From positions 124,001 through 188,000 of the forward strand of contig NZ_QCYJ01000172.1 in the NCBI RefSeq assembly GCF_003123685.1: a DNA stretch of 64,000 nt, in the 5' to 3' direction. Below the pieces are notes generated by a model that was not told the origin of the DNA, ran no database searches, and saw only the letters and a list, made by a program, of their open reading frames with translations. Shown here piece after piece: positions 8,304 to 16,802 of this stretch (within the stretch, counting starts at the first letter, position 1; each line of letters begins with the position of its first letter). The position numbers were made by a program, and so were the translations under genes. The stretch comes from Nocardia aurea. Its GTDB lineage: Bacteria > Actinomycetota > Actinomycetes > Mycobacteriales > Mycobacteriaceae.

Positions 8304-9638
8304 ATGCTTATTCACGACGCGCACGGCAGTTCGACCTCACCACCGGATCCACCCGGTGCGGAAGGACTTCGGGAGCGTCACTTTCGACCCGCGGTGGTCT
8401 GGGGTGGGATCGGCGCCGCGATCGTGGTCCTCGTCGCGGGTCAGCTCATGTCCGTTCACATCCACGCGCTCGGCCCGCTGACCAGCCTTTTTCGTGACTA
8501 CGCTGGGGTTCCGAAATCCGCGACGACGCCGTGGGCCGGTTTCCTGCTCGCGCTGATCGGCATCACGGCGCGAGCCCGGGTGAACGCCCTGGCCGCCGCC
8601 GTGGTCATCGACCTGATCTTCGTCGCGATCCGGACCGTCGACGGCAGGCCGTTCACCGTCGGCAACGGTCCGACCATCGTGCTGACCGCCCTGGCGCTCG
8701 TCGCCGCGCTGCGCTGGTCCGGCATCCGACGCTCGACCGCGTTGCGCACCATCGCCCTGGGCGCGCTGCTCATCCTGGCGACCAAGGTGGGCGAGATCTG
8801 GCTCGACATCACGGCGTGGGCCTGCCCGCAGGTCCTGGATTCCTATGTGGAAGTGGCAGATCGGGCCCTCGGCAGTCCCGCGTGGGTGGTCGGGCACGCG
8901 CTCGATATCGCGGGGCCGGTGCCGCTGGGCATCGTGCGCTGGGTGTATTTCGAACTGCCCGTGGCCGCCATCGTCGTCGCGGCCTGGCAACTGCGCCGGG
9001 TGACCACCGGGGTGTGGCCGAGCCATCACCTGGTGCGGACCTTCCTGGTACTCGGTCTGGTCGGGCCGATCTGCTACGTGCTGTTCCCGGTCGTCGGACC
9101 CGTTCTCGCCTTCGGACCGCAGGGCAACGGGCTGGAACTGGCCGATGTGTGGCCCGATCTCGTACCCGCCCTGCCCGCTTCGGTGGATTCCATGCCGTTC
9201 GACGGCATCACCCCGCGCAATTGCATGCCGTCACTGCACACGGCGTGGGCGCTGTCGCTGTTCATCCACTCCCGCCGCGGGCCGTTGTGGTTGCGCTGGG
9301 GCGGCGCGTTCTGGTTGGTGTGCACTCTCGTGGCGACCCTCGGACTCGGGGCGCACTACGGGCTGGATCTGGTTGCGGGCGCGGCGCTGTGCCTGACGGT
9401 CGAGTCGGCGCTGCGCGATCCGGAACGCGGCTGGGACCGCGCGCGGGTGACGGTGATATCACTCGGTGTCGCGGTCTTCGCCGGGGTCCTGGTGTGCACG
9501 CGCTACCTCGCGATACCGATGGCGACCTATCCCGCGCCGTTCGGCATCGCGATCCTCGGTGCGCTGACAGCGCTGGCGATCGTGTTCTACCGGACCTGGT
9601 TCGCCGACCGGCCCGGCGACCGCGTCAGCCGCGAATGA
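8304..9638 (+). CDS. Integral membrane PAP2-type (inositol-phosphotransferase-like) protein
   Basis: A 444-residue protein with about 10-12 hydrophobic segments. Near residues 300-365 are two hallmarks of the PAP2 superfamily as found in Aur1/Ipt1-like enzymes (PF14378): RNCMPSLHTAWAL, containing the Ser-Leu-His motif, and GAHYGLDLVAG, containing the second catalytic His and Asp. These enzymes transfer or hydrolyse lipid-linked phosphates on the outer membrane face. The substrate is unknown. The gene appears leaderless and its 3' end overlaps the convergent DoxX gene by 14 bp. A second member of this family is at 49093-50091. Confidence 0.82.
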   Translation: MLIHDAHGSSTSPPDPPGAEGLRERHFRPAVVWGGIGAAIVVLVAGQLMSVHIHALGPLTSLFRDYAGVPKSATTPWAGFLLALIGITARARVNALAAAVVIDLIFVAIRTVDGRPFTVGNGPTIVLTALALVAALRWSGIRRSTALRTIALGALLILATKVGEIWLDITAWACPQVLDSYVEVADRALGSPAWVVGHALDIAGPVPLGIVRWVYFELPVAAIVVAAWQLRRVTTGVWPSHHLVRTFLVLGLVGPICYVLFPVVGPVLAFGPQGNGLELADVWPDLVPALPASVDSMPFDGITPRNCMPSLHTAWALSLFIHSRRGPLWLRWGGAFWLVCTLVATLGLGAHYGLDLVAGAALCLTVESALRDPERGWDRARVTVISLGVAVFAGVLVCTRYLAIPMATYPAPFGIAILGALTALAIVFYRTWFADRPGDRVSRE

Positions 9639-10161
9639 CCAGCACGACGGCCGCGGTCACGGCCGCGAGCGCGATGGCGGCGATGCCGTAGGCGAGGCGG
9701 TGGTAGCGCAGACCGGGTAGGTAGTGGTCGAAGGCGACGCGTCCCGGCCCGGTCAACGCGAGTCCCGCCGCCGTGCAGGCCAGGACCAGGTCGTATTCGA
9801 TCCCCTTCGGCGCGAAGAATTCGCCGGTGCCCTTCACCGCGATGGCGTTGATCATCACGCCGAGGATCGCGGCGGCGGCCAGCGGGGTGAACAGCCCCGC
9901 GATCAGGCCGATACCGCCGAGGGTCTCGCTCAGCCCGGCGATCCAGGCCATGGTCTCGCCCTGCGGGTAGCCGCTGGATTCGAAGAACCCGCCGGTGCCG
10001 GAGATCCCGCCGCCGTCGAACCAGCCGAACAATTTCTGGGTGCCGTGCGCCGCCATGGTCACGCCGACGACCAGTCGGATGACGAGCAACCCGAGGTCGA
10101 GCGCGGATTGATCGGCGACGGGTGCGGTGAGCACGGGCCTGTTCGAGGGAATCGTTGCCAT
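9625..10161 (-). CDS. DoxX-family membrane protein
   Basis: A 178-residue protein with the DoxX pattern: LGLLVIRLVVGVTMAAHGTQKLFGWF in the first helix, then GG..GTGGFFESSGYP, a GLSETLGGIGLIAGLFTPLAA helix and further transmembrane segments. DoxX proteins are four-helix integral membrane proteins linked to redox and sulfur stress. An AGGAGAT Shine-Dalgarno precedes the ATG at 10161. It lies just downstream of the extradiol dioxygenase on the same strand (30 bp), so the two are probably co-transcribed under the MarR regulator at 11072; DoxX/dioxygenase pairs are common. Confidence 0.9.
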   Translation of the reverse strand: MATIPSNRPVLTAPVADQSALDLGLLVIRLVVGVTMAAHGTQKLFGWFDGGGISGTGGFFESSGYPQGETMAWIAGLSETLGGIGLIAGLFTPLAAAAILGVMINAIAVKGTGEFFAPKGIEYDLVLACTAAGLALTGPGRVAFDHYLPGLRYHRLAYGIAAIALAAVTAAVVLVIRG

Positions 10162-10191
10162 GGATATCTCCTTACCGGTGGGGTGATCGGG

Positions 10192-10974
10192 TCAGCCGAA
10201 CTGGACGGAGCGTTTGGATAAACCGTGCCAGAAATCATCGATGACCGTGCGCTGGGTCGCCATATCGGTTTCGCCCGCGCCCAAGGTGACGAACAGCGGG
10301 GCGAAATGCTCGGAGCGCGGATGCGCCAGCTGCGCCGCGGGCGCCTTGTGCTCGAAATCCAGGAGCGCGTCGATATCGCCGGAGGCCAGCGCGCGGCTGC
10401 CCCAGTCGTCGAATTCGGCCATCACCGGGTGCACCGAGCCGTCGTCGGAGAGCGCGCGCAGATTGTGGGTGAAGAAGCCGCTGCCGACGATCAACACCCC
10501 CGCGTCGCGCAGCGGGGCCAGCGAGCGCCCGATCTCGAACAGTCCGCGCGGATCCAGGGTGGGCAGCGACATCTGTAGGACCGGCACATCCGCGTTCGGA
10601 TACATCTCGACCAGTGGCACGTACGCGCCGTGGTCGAGTCCGCGCTCCGGCACGTCCCGCACCGCTGTCCCCCGGCCGCTCAGCAGCGCGCGCACCTGGG
10701 CGGCCAGTTCGGGAGCGCCGGGCGCCGGGTAGCGCACCCGGTAGTAGTGCCGGGGGAATCCGCCGAAGTCGTAGACCAGCGGCACGGATTCGGTGGCGCC
10801 GAGCGCGATGGGGGCGTCCTCCCAGTGCGCGGAGATCATCAGCACGGCGGCCGGCTTCGGCAGCTGCGCCGACCACGACGCGAGCTGCCCCGGCCAGATC
10901 GGGTCGTCGGCCAGCGGCGGCGCGCCGTGTGACAGGTACAGCACGGGCATCCGCGCGGACTGCGTCGCTGTCAT
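10192..10974 (-). CDS. Class III extradiol dioxygenase, DODA/YgiD type
   Basis: A 260-residue LigB-superfamily protein resembling 4,5-DOPA dioxygenase/YgiD. Conserved His-containing segments are SHGAPPLADD, MISAHWED, GLDHGAYVPL and GSGFFTHNLR, which should supply the metal ligands and catalytic His. It would open an aromatic ring using O2, but the substrate is not evident. The ATG at 10974 follows GGGAGG at 5-6 nt. It diverges from a MarR gene, with two perfect palindromes between them, suggesting induction by a phenolic ligand. DoxX follows in the same operon. Confidence 0.88.
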   Translation of the reverse strand: MTATQSARMPVLYLSHGAPPLADDPIWPGQLASWSAQLPKPAAVLMISAHWEDAPIALGATESVPLVYDFGGFPRHYYRVRYPAPGAPELAAQVRALLSGRGTAVRDVPERGLDHGAYVPLVEMYPNADVPVLQMSLPTLDPRGLFEIGRSLAPLRDAGVLIVGSGFFTHNLRALSDDGSVHPVMAEFDDWGSRALASGDIDALLDFEHKAPAAQLAHPRSEHFAPLFVTLGAGETDMATQRTVIDDFWHGLSKRSVQFG

Positions 10975-10999
10975 GAGACCTCCCATGTCCCTCATGTCA

Positions 11000-11050
11000 T
11001 TCAAATTTGAACAACCTTCCCGGAGACTACCTGTTAGTTCGAATTCGAAC
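11000..11050. promoter_or_regulatory. Two MarR operator palindromes
   Basis: TTCAAATTTGAA (11000-11011) and GTTCGAATTCGAAC (11037-11050) are both perfect palindromes sharing TTCRAATTYGAA. They lie in the 97-bp divergent promoter between the dioxygenase gene and the marR gene. Length and placement fit MarR dimer sites that control both directions. Confidence 0.75.
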
Positions 11051-11071
11051 AACACCGGTAGGCTGAACAGC

Positions 11072-11581
11072 GTGGACGAAACGACGTGGCTGAACAGCGA
11101 GGAGATGCGCGCCTGGCAGGCACTGCTGTCCGGATGGGCGCTGCTCGATCGGGAGATCGAGCACCAACTCAAGAACGATTCCGGACTGTCCCACACCCAG
11201 TACGAGGTGCTGGTGCGACTGGCCGCCGCACCGGAGGGCCGGATCAGGATGACCGAACTGGCCGATTCGCTGGTGAACTCCAAGAGCGGGCTGACCTATC
11301 AGGTGAGCCGACTGGAAGCGGCCGGGCTGGTGCGCCGCGAGGCCTGCCCGACCGATGTCCGCGGCGTCAGCGCGGTCCTCACCGACAGAGGTCGTCACAC
11401 CCTGGACAAAGCCGCGCCCGGTCACGTCGCCCAGGTCCGCGAACTGCTCATCGACGTGTTGACGCCGACGCAACTCACCGCGCTGGCAGACGGCCTCGGC
11501 GAGGTCGCGCGCCGCATCCAGGAAGGCGCGCCACGCACCGGACGAGCGCCGAGGACACGGCGGCCCGAGCGCACCGTCTGA
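11072..11581 (+). CDS. MarR-family transcriptional regulator
   Basis: A 169-residue winged-helix protein. LSHTQYEVLVRLAAAPEGRIRMTELAD and the recognition helix SKSGLTYQVSRLEAAGLVRR are typical, and the wing follows (PTDVRGVSAVLTDRG). The GTG at 11072 was chosen because the protein then starts just before the dimerisation helix. It diverges from the extradiol dioxygenase/DoxX pair and is flanked by two matching palindromes, so it probably represses both itself and that operon. The C-terminal 20 residues are Arg-rich and unlike the rest. Confidence 0.9.
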   Translation: MDETTWLNSEEMRAWQALLSGWALLDREIEHQLKNDSGLSHTQYEVLVRLAAAPEGRIRMTELADSLVNSKSGLTYQVSRLEAAGLVRREACPTDVRGVSAVLTDRGRHTLDKAAPGHVAQVRELLIDVLTPTQLTALADGLGEVARRIQEGAPRTGRAPRTRRPERTV

Positions 11582-11649
11582 ATCCCTTCGGCTCGGCGTT
11601 CCACCCCACCACTGCCCGCCCGCTCGACCGCATTGCCTACGATCCGGCC

Positions 11650-12408
11650 ATGGCCGAGATCAGGAGTGAACGGCGGGGCAAGGCAGCGGTGATCACCGTG
11701 CACGACCCCGACCGACGGAACGCGTTGACACTGGAGCTGTCCGAACAGTTGGCGGCGGCGGTGGACGACGCCGAGCGCGACGATGCCGTGCACGCGGTGA
11801 TCGTCACCGGAACACCGCCCGCGTTCTGCGCGGGCGCCGACCTGACGGCACTCGGTGAAGCGCGCGAGCAGGGTTTGCGCGCGATCTATCACGGATTCCT
11901 CGCCGTGGCGCGATGCTCGCTGCCGACCATCGCCGCGGTCGGCGGCGCGGCGGTGGGGGCCGGACTCAATCTGGCACTGGCGGCCGACGTCAGGATCGCC
12001 GGGCCGCGCGCGCGTTTCGACGCGCGATTCCTGCGCCTGGGCATCCACCCCGGCGGCGGGATGACGTGGATGCTGCAACGGGCGATCGGCACCCAGCGAG
12101 CGACCGCGATGACACTGTTCGGGGAGATCCTCGACGCCGAAGCTGCCCGCGAAGCCGGTTTGGCGCACCGGGTCGTCGACGGCGACCACGACGCACTGCT
12201 GGCGGCGACCGTCGAATTCGCGAACGGCGCGGCCGAAGCTCCGCGCGAGTTGCTGAAGACCACCAAGCGCACCATGCGCCACACCGCGACGCTGGACGCG
12301 CACGCCGACGCGGTGGACGCCGAGATCGTGCCGCAGGTCGCCTCGATCGAATCACCGGAGTTCGCGGCCAGACTGGCCACGATGAAGGCCAGAATCGGCG
12401 GAAACTGA
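11650..12408 (+). CDS. Enoyl-CoA hydratase/isomerase (crotonase) family protein
   Basis: A 252-residue crotonase-fold protein. FCAGADLTAL supplies the first oxyanion-hole peptide and GGAAVGAGLNLALAADVRIA the second. The LGIHPGGGMTWMLQRAIG segment normally carries the catalytic Glu, but here Gly/Pro/Gly occupy that stretch, so a hydratase using two Glu residues is uncertain. The protein may act on fatty-acid or sterol CoA esters. The ATG at 11650 follows a -10 box TACGAT (11638-11643) by 6 nt, implying a leaderless transcript separate from marR. Confidence 0.87.
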   Translation: MAEIRSERRGKAAVITVHDPDRRNALTLELSEQLAAAVDDAERDDAVHAVIVTGTPPAFCAGADLTALGEAREQGLRAIYHGFLAVARCSLPTIAAVGGAAVGAGLNLALAADVRIAGPRARFDARFLRLGIHPGGGMTWMLQRAIGTQRATAMTLFGEILDAEAAREAGLAHRVVDGDHDALLAATVEFANGAAEAPRELLKTTKRTMRHTATLDAHADAVDAEIVPQVASIESPEFAARLATMKARIGGN

Positions 12409-12412
12409 TCCC

Positions 12413-12447
12413 CGGTGTGCCGCGGCGACTTCGTCCGCGGCACACCG
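12413..12447 (+). terminator. Hairpin terminator after crotonase gene
   Basis: A perfect 13-bp stem (CGGTGTGCCGCGG) closes on a 9-nt loop directly after the crotonase stop codon. Confidence 0.7.
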
Positions 12448-12734
12448 TTCGATCACGTAAGTATCACGCACAACAAATTGCCGAATTCGGTCAATACGGC
12501 CTAATATCCGATTACAGGCACCCCGCCCAATATGTGACGCTCGTCTCGACGTCGGCTCGATCGAGGCATTAAATAAGCTCTGAGCTGTAGTTCTCATACT
12601 TCTCACCGCGCTCGACACCTCGCGGAGAACAGAGTTTCAAAAGACGGACACAATTGGTTAACCGGCCGTTCGCTGGAATCGATTGTTATCGAATCGTCCC
12701 ACTTGTGAAACGATTCGAACGAGGTATCCGAGAA
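12448..12734. other. AT-richer intergenic promoter region
   Basis: No gene is visible. The stretch is markedly AT-richer than its surroundings and holds a small palindrome CCGAATTCGG near 12482 and several possible -10 boxes. It probably contains the promoter of the secreted protein at 12735. Confidence 0.5.
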
Positions 12735-13436
12735 ATGCTGATGAGGAAATTCGCCGCCACGTCGGCACTCATGATCGCCGCGCTCGGCGTCACCGCGGGC
12801 GCCGCCGACGCCGCCCCGGCACCGACCGAAACCCCCATCGGCTTCACCGCCGACACCGTGGGCTCCTCGACCGTCGTGCGGACCGACGCCGGATCCCTCA
12901 CCGTCGAGAACGGCGTCTTCCAGATCAAGGCCGACAACGGCACCGTGCTCGCGGGCGCGCCGCTGTCCTTCCGCGTCGACGATTTCGAATTCCCGATCAC
13001 CGCCGATATCGCCGACCACACCGCGACCCTGACCCCGCGACTCGACATGGCGCACGCGACCTACAAGCCGGTCGCGCTGCCGTTCGAGGACAAAGCGCCC
13101 TGGAAGAGCGAATACGACCGCGAGCAGGCCGCGTTCAACCGCATGAAGGACACCATCGCCATGGGCGCCACCATCGGCACCCTCGCGGGCGGACTCGGCG
13201 GCGCGGCCGTCGGCTGCGTCCTCGGCGGCATCGCGGGCGCGACCGTCGCCTCGGCCACCATCATCGGCCTGTTCGGACCGTTCATCCCCGCCGCCGTCAT
13301 CGGCTGCCTCGGTGGCGTCGTCGCCGTCGGCGCGCTCGGCACCGTCGCCGGACAACTCCTGGTCACCGCGCCGGTCGCGATCGGCGCCGCGATCCAGTAC
13401 TTCGCCACCATCAACGCCCCCTTCCAGACCAAGTGA
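12735..13436 (+). CDS. Secreted or surface glycine-zipper protein, unknown function
   Basis: A 233-residue protein with a Sec signal peptide (basic start MLMRKF, hydrophobic core, likely cleavage after GAADA near residue 26). The mature part begins with a beta-rich region, followed from about residue 145 by a glycine-zipper stretch (GATIGTLAGGLGGAAVGCVLGG) and a second Gly/Val/Ala-rich hydrophobic region to the C-terminus. It could insert into the cell envelope or membrane. I do not recognise a named family, but many secreted proteins of Nocardia and Rhodococcus look like this. It is monocistronic and followed by a hairpin. Confidence 0.75.
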   Translation: MLMRKFAATSALMIAALGVTAGAADAAPAPTETPIGFTADTVGSSTVVRTDAGSLTVENGVFQIKADNGTVLAGAPLSFRVDDFEFPITADIADHTATLTPRLDMAHATYKPVALPFEDKAPWKSEYDREQAAFNRMKDTIAMGATIGTLAGGLGGAAVGCVLGGIAGATVASATIIGLFGPFIPAAVIGCLGGVVAVGALGTVAGQLLVTAPVAIGAAIQYFATINAPFQTK

Positions 13437-13504
13437 GTCGTTCCGACCCCACCGAGATCGGTTCGGCGACCGATAGTTTCACCTTCCCGCGTTGCCGGAG
13501 CATT

Positions 13505-13540
13505 GCCCCCGGATCGAGTCGGCCGGCTCGATCCGGGGGC
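13505..13540 (+). terminator. Strong hairpin terminator
   Basis: Fourteen-base arms (GCCCCCGGATCGAG and complement) flank an 8-nt centre 68 bp after the secreted-protein stop. Confidence 0.65.
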
Positions 13541-14623
13541 GCTCTCGGTGCACCGGCATCGGGTTCGGGCGCGGCCACTTTCGATCGATGGCCGACACGC
13601 CCGACCTGCACCCGAGTTTCCCGCGTGAGATCCAGTGCCGGGGACGCCATCGGACGGTAGCGACGGAATCCGCGCCCGATCTACGAAAGACATTCCAGAC
13701 CACCACCTTCCGGGACGAACCCACCCGAACGCGCCGCCCGACGGCGCGACACCCGCGTCCCGGACCACCGACCTCGACCGCCGCGCCGACGGCACCGCCT
13801 CGACGGCGACACCGGGGTCCGTCACCGACGCAATGACATTGGGGAGAGCGGCGGTGCCAGCCCGGTGGGCAGCGCGACTTCCGTGAACCACAAGTTATCC
13901 ATCAGTTCACAACTTCTTCGCAGAACGACAACCTTCGCCCCGTCTGGCACGGGACGGTTCGCGTACACGGTCGAGGTTCTCACGCTGCGCACGGGCACTG
14001 GCGTCACGAGATTTCTTCCGCGGACGTAGCGGCCGAAACACGAACATGATCAGCATGTCCGACCCGGCTACCGTGGTATGAAACGCCTCTTCCGACGAAC
14101 CGCGCCCGGTGCGGAAAGTTCGTTCGAAACCTCGCACCGAATCGTCCACGATCCGCCGTAACCTCCTGTATGTTAATAATGATTCCGGCTCGTGAAGTTT
14201 CGGAGTGACGCGCACCCCCGCATCACTCGTCTGCGATCACCGGCCGGATGACAGCCCGGAGTATCGGCGCCGACCCGTCGGCCGACCTCCGCGGGTGGAC
14301 CGAACGGGTGGAAGACATGCGCACGACAACTCGACGAAGAAGCCGGGACAGCCCGCCGCCGACCGATGATTCGGGCGGCGACGCCGAATCCGGCCACGCT
14401 GGACAGTGTCGGCCGTCATCCCCCTGAACCGGGACGACGACCGCGCCCGCCGCACGCGCTACATGGCTTACACTTCCCGGGCGGTCCCCGTACTCCATGA
14501 ATTCCGTGTCGCGGCACTCTCGCCAGACCTTGTGCCGACAGGGGATCCGCCCTGTATCGCGCAACCGTCCCGGGCACCACTTCGACCGAGTGACTTTCGG
14601 CAGTGAATACAACGGAGTACACG
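13541..14623. other. Long gene-poor intergenic region
   Basis: About 1.1 kb without a convincing gene. Short open frames exist on both strands but lack good starts. The best is a reverse-strand Arg-rich frame at 13907-14152 (GTG, AGGAGG 12 nt upstream), which matches no family I know and uses codons unlike its neighbours. A short AT-rich tract near 14168-14180 could be a promoter. Degraded coding sequence is possible. Confidence 0.5.
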
Positions 14624-15535
14624 ATGCTGACACGATGGAAGATCCATGCCGCCGCCTGTGTGGCCACGATGCTGACCGCCACCCTCCAGTTCGGGGGCGC
14701 CGTCGCGGGAGCCGCACCGGCCCATTGCCCCGACCTGTATGTCGTGGCCGTTCCCGGCACTTGGGAGACGTCCAATTCCGAACCGGGCAGGGGGATACTC
14801 GCGCAGAGCGTCGACAATCTGCCCGGCGATGTCCAGGTCGACTACGTCACCTACGCGGCCACCGCATTCCCTTGGGAGGGTGAGGTATACGGCCGCTCCA
14901 AACAGGAGGCGATCGACAAAGCGCGCGGATTCGTCGCCGCGATGGGCCTGTCCTGCGCGGCGACCCGTATCGCACTGGTCGGCTACAGCCAGGGCGCGGA
15001 CGCGGCGGGCGATCTCGCGGCCGAGATCGGCACCGGGCTCGGCGTCGTCCCTGCCCACCGGGTCGCGCTGGTCGGGCTGATCTCCGATCCTCGCCGCTCA
15101 CCGTCCGACACCTTGATCGGTCCGCCCGTGCGCGGCGCCGGAGCGGGCGGCCCCCGGGTCGGCGGTTTCGGTTGGGTCACCCCGCAGACCTACACGTTCT
15201 GCGTCGAAGGCGATCTCTACTGCGCCATGCCCGACGGTGATTTCGCCGGTCGGATCGCCGGTTTCGTCGTCCAGCTGTCGAATCCCGATCCCACCAAGAT
15301 CGGCAGTTACCAGAGCCAGGCGGGCGAACTCATCGGCGACGCCCTGGCCGCGGGCGGTTTGGGTCTACTGTCGGACCAACTCAACGGCACCGCCTACGAG
15401 CAGCGCAAACAGCAGGTCGACAACTTCCTGAAGTCCGGCGCTCACCAGGCCTATCCCTCGTACGCCGTCGACCCGGGCGGCGCCACCCCGTTGACCTGGC
15501 TGCGTCAACGGTTGATCGAGGCCGCCGGTCGATGA
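14624..15535 (+). CDS. Secreted cutinase-family alpha/beta hydrolase
   Basis: A 303-residue protein with a signal peptide (MLTRWKIHAAACVATMLTA, cleavage likely after VAGAAPA) and a cutinase/acetylxylan-esterase domain. CPDLYVVAVPGTWE is the first strand and turn, VGYSQGADAAGDLA contains the nucleophilic Ser, and Cys pairs (CPDL, LSCAAT, FCVEGDLYC) match family disulfides. The catalytic His is probably in GAHQAYPSY near the C-terminus. These enzymes hydrolyse lipid or polymer esters outside the cell. The ATG at 14624 is preferred; a GTG seven codons upstream is an alternative. Confidence 0.88.
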   Translation: MLTRWKIHAAACVATMLTATLQFGGAVAGAAPAHCPDLYVVAVPGTWETSNSEPGRGILAQSVDNLPGDVQVDYVTYAATAFPWEGEVYGRSKQEAIDKARGFVAAMGLSCAATRIALVGYSQGADAAGDLAAEIGTGLGVVPAHRVALVGLISDPRRSPSDTLIGPPVRGAGAGGPRVGGFGWVTPQTYTFCVEGDLYCAMPDGDFAGRIAGFVVQLSNPDPTKIGSYQSQAGELIGDALAAGGLGLLSDQLNGTAYEQRKQQVDNFLKSGAHQAYPSYAVDPGGATPLTWLRQRLIEAAGR

Positions 15536-15615
15536 CCATGGTCCCGCACGGTTCTCTTTTGGTACCTTCAGCTGAAGAGTCGACGTCGACTTTTCTGCGT
15601 GAAGGGTGATCCGGA

Positions 15616-15903
15616 GTGTCCAAAGGCTATGTGATCGTCACCGAGGCGATCAAAGATCCGAGCAAGATGGCCGAGTACGGCAAAGCCGCCGCGAAGGCCA
15701 TGGCCAAGGGAGTTACCGTCCTTGCCGTCGATACCAAGACCCAGGTGCTCGAGGGCGAATGGCACGGAAACCAGACGGTGGTGCTGGAATTCGAATCCCC
15801 CGAGGCGGCGAAGGCCTGGTACGACTCCGAGGAATACCAGGCGGCCATTCCGCTGCGACAGGCAGCCGCGGACGCCAATTTCGTGATCGTCAACGGACTG
15901 TAG
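15616..15903 (+). CDS. DUF1330-family protein
   Basis: A 95-residue dimeric alpha-beta barrel (ferredoxin-like) protein of the DUF1330 family: KGYVIVTEAIKDPSKMAEYGK at the start and LEFESPEAAKAWYDSEEYQ in the middle are characteristic. The function is unknown; fold relatives are small monooxygenases. The GTG at 15616 follows GGAG. It stands alone between the cutinase and SDR genes, and a 14-bp-stem terminator follows. Confidence 0.88.
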   Translation: MSKGYVIVTEAIKDPSKMAEYGKAAAKAMAKGVTVLAVDTKTQVLEGEWHGNQTVVLEFESPEAAKAWYDSEEYQAAIPLRQAAADANFVIVNGL

Positions 15904-15919
15904 AACCCGCTCGAATCCC

Positions 15920-15957
15920 CGAGGTTGTGATCGGCGCCCGTGTCGATCACAACCTCG
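15920..15957 (+). terminator. Hairpin terminator after DUF1330 gene
   Basis: Arms CGAGGTTGTGATCG and CGATCACAACCTCG form a perfect 14-bp stem with a 10-nt loop. Confidence 0.75.
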
Positions 15958-15994
15958 ATTCGTGTTCGAATCGCTCTGGCTGACCAGGAGAGAT

Positions 15995-16771
15995 ATGTCC
16001 TACGACCTGTTCGCGTTGGATGGCAGGGTCGCGGTCGTCACCGGCGGCGGACGCGGCATCGGCAAGATGATCGCGCGCGGGCTGTTGCGGGCGGGCGCCA
16101 CCGTGTACGTGAGCAGCCGTAAGGCCGCCGAACTCGACGCGACCGTCGAGGAACTCTCCCCGCTCGGTCGCATCGAGGCCATCCCCGCCGACCTGAGCAC
16201 CGAGGCGGGAATCACCGAACTCGTCGACACCGTCGGCCGACGCGAGAACTCGGTCCACGCCCTGTTCAACAACGCGGGCGCGACCTGGGGCGCGCCGCTC
16301 GAGGAATTCCCCGACTCCGCCTGGGACAAGACCTTCGATCTCAATGTCAAAAGCGTCTTCACGCTGACCCGCGCACTGCTGCCGATGTTGCGCGACGCGG
16401 CCACCGACGAGGATCCGGCGCGGGTGATCAATACCGGAAGTATCGACGGACTCCGCGTCCCGATCGCGGGTTTCGACAACTTCTCCTACAGCGCGAGCAA
16501 AGCCGCGGTGCACATGCTCACCCGCCACCTCGCCGCCGAACTGGCCCCCGAGATCCTGGTCAACGCCATCGCGCCCGGTCTGTTCGAGTCGAAGATGTCG
16601 GCCGCGGTCCTCAAGGCCGGTGGCGACGCCATCGCCGCGCAGTTTCCGCTCGAACGCATCGGCCGGCCGGACGATATCGCGGGCATCGCCGTCTTCCTCG
16701 CGAGCCGCGCCAGCTCCTACATCACCGGCGCTGTCATCCCCGTCGACGGCGGGGTGAGCACGACCCGCTGA
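15995..16771 (+). CDS. Short-chain dehydrogenase/reductase
   Basis: A 258-residue classical SDR. TGGGRGIG (about 15-22) binds NAD(P)H, NNAGATWG follows, and the catalytic Tyr-Lys pair is in YSASKAAVHM with Ser in NTGSIDG. The segment after the nucleotide loop reads YVSSRKAAELD, whose basic residues suggest NADP preference. The C-terminal ITGAVIPVDGG is standard. The ATG at 15995 follows AGGAGAG. The substrate is not predictable; homologues act on 3-oxoacyl or hydroxysteroid substrates. It is followed by a terminator and the convergent kinase gene. Confidence 0.88.
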   Translation: MSYDLFALDGRVAVVTGGGRGIGKMIARGLLRAGATVYVSSRKAAELDATVEELSPLGRIEAIPADLSTEAGITELVDTVGRRENSVHALFNNAGATWGAPLEEFPDSAWDKTFDLNVKSVFTLTRALLPMLRDAATDEDPARVINTGSIDGLRVPIAGFDNFSYSASKAAVHMLTRHLAAELAPEILVNAIAPGLFESKMSAAVLKAGGDAIAAQFPLERIGRPDDIAGIAVFLASRASSYITGAVIPVDGGVSTTR

Positions 16772-16772
16772 G

Positions 16773-16797
16773 CGGTGCCCGACGACGCCGGGCACCG
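16773..16797. terminator. Hairpin between convergent genes
   Basis: A nine-bp perfect stem (CGGTGCCCG) with a 7-nt loop lies between the SDR and histidine-kinase stop codons and can serve both directions. Confidence 0.6.
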
Positions 16798-16802
16798 GGA
16801 AT

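Noticed and set aside
13907..14152. Possible reverse-strand gene in the long gap
   Set aside because: Arg-rich composition, weakly placed start and no family resemblance; kept only as a comment in the intergenic entry.
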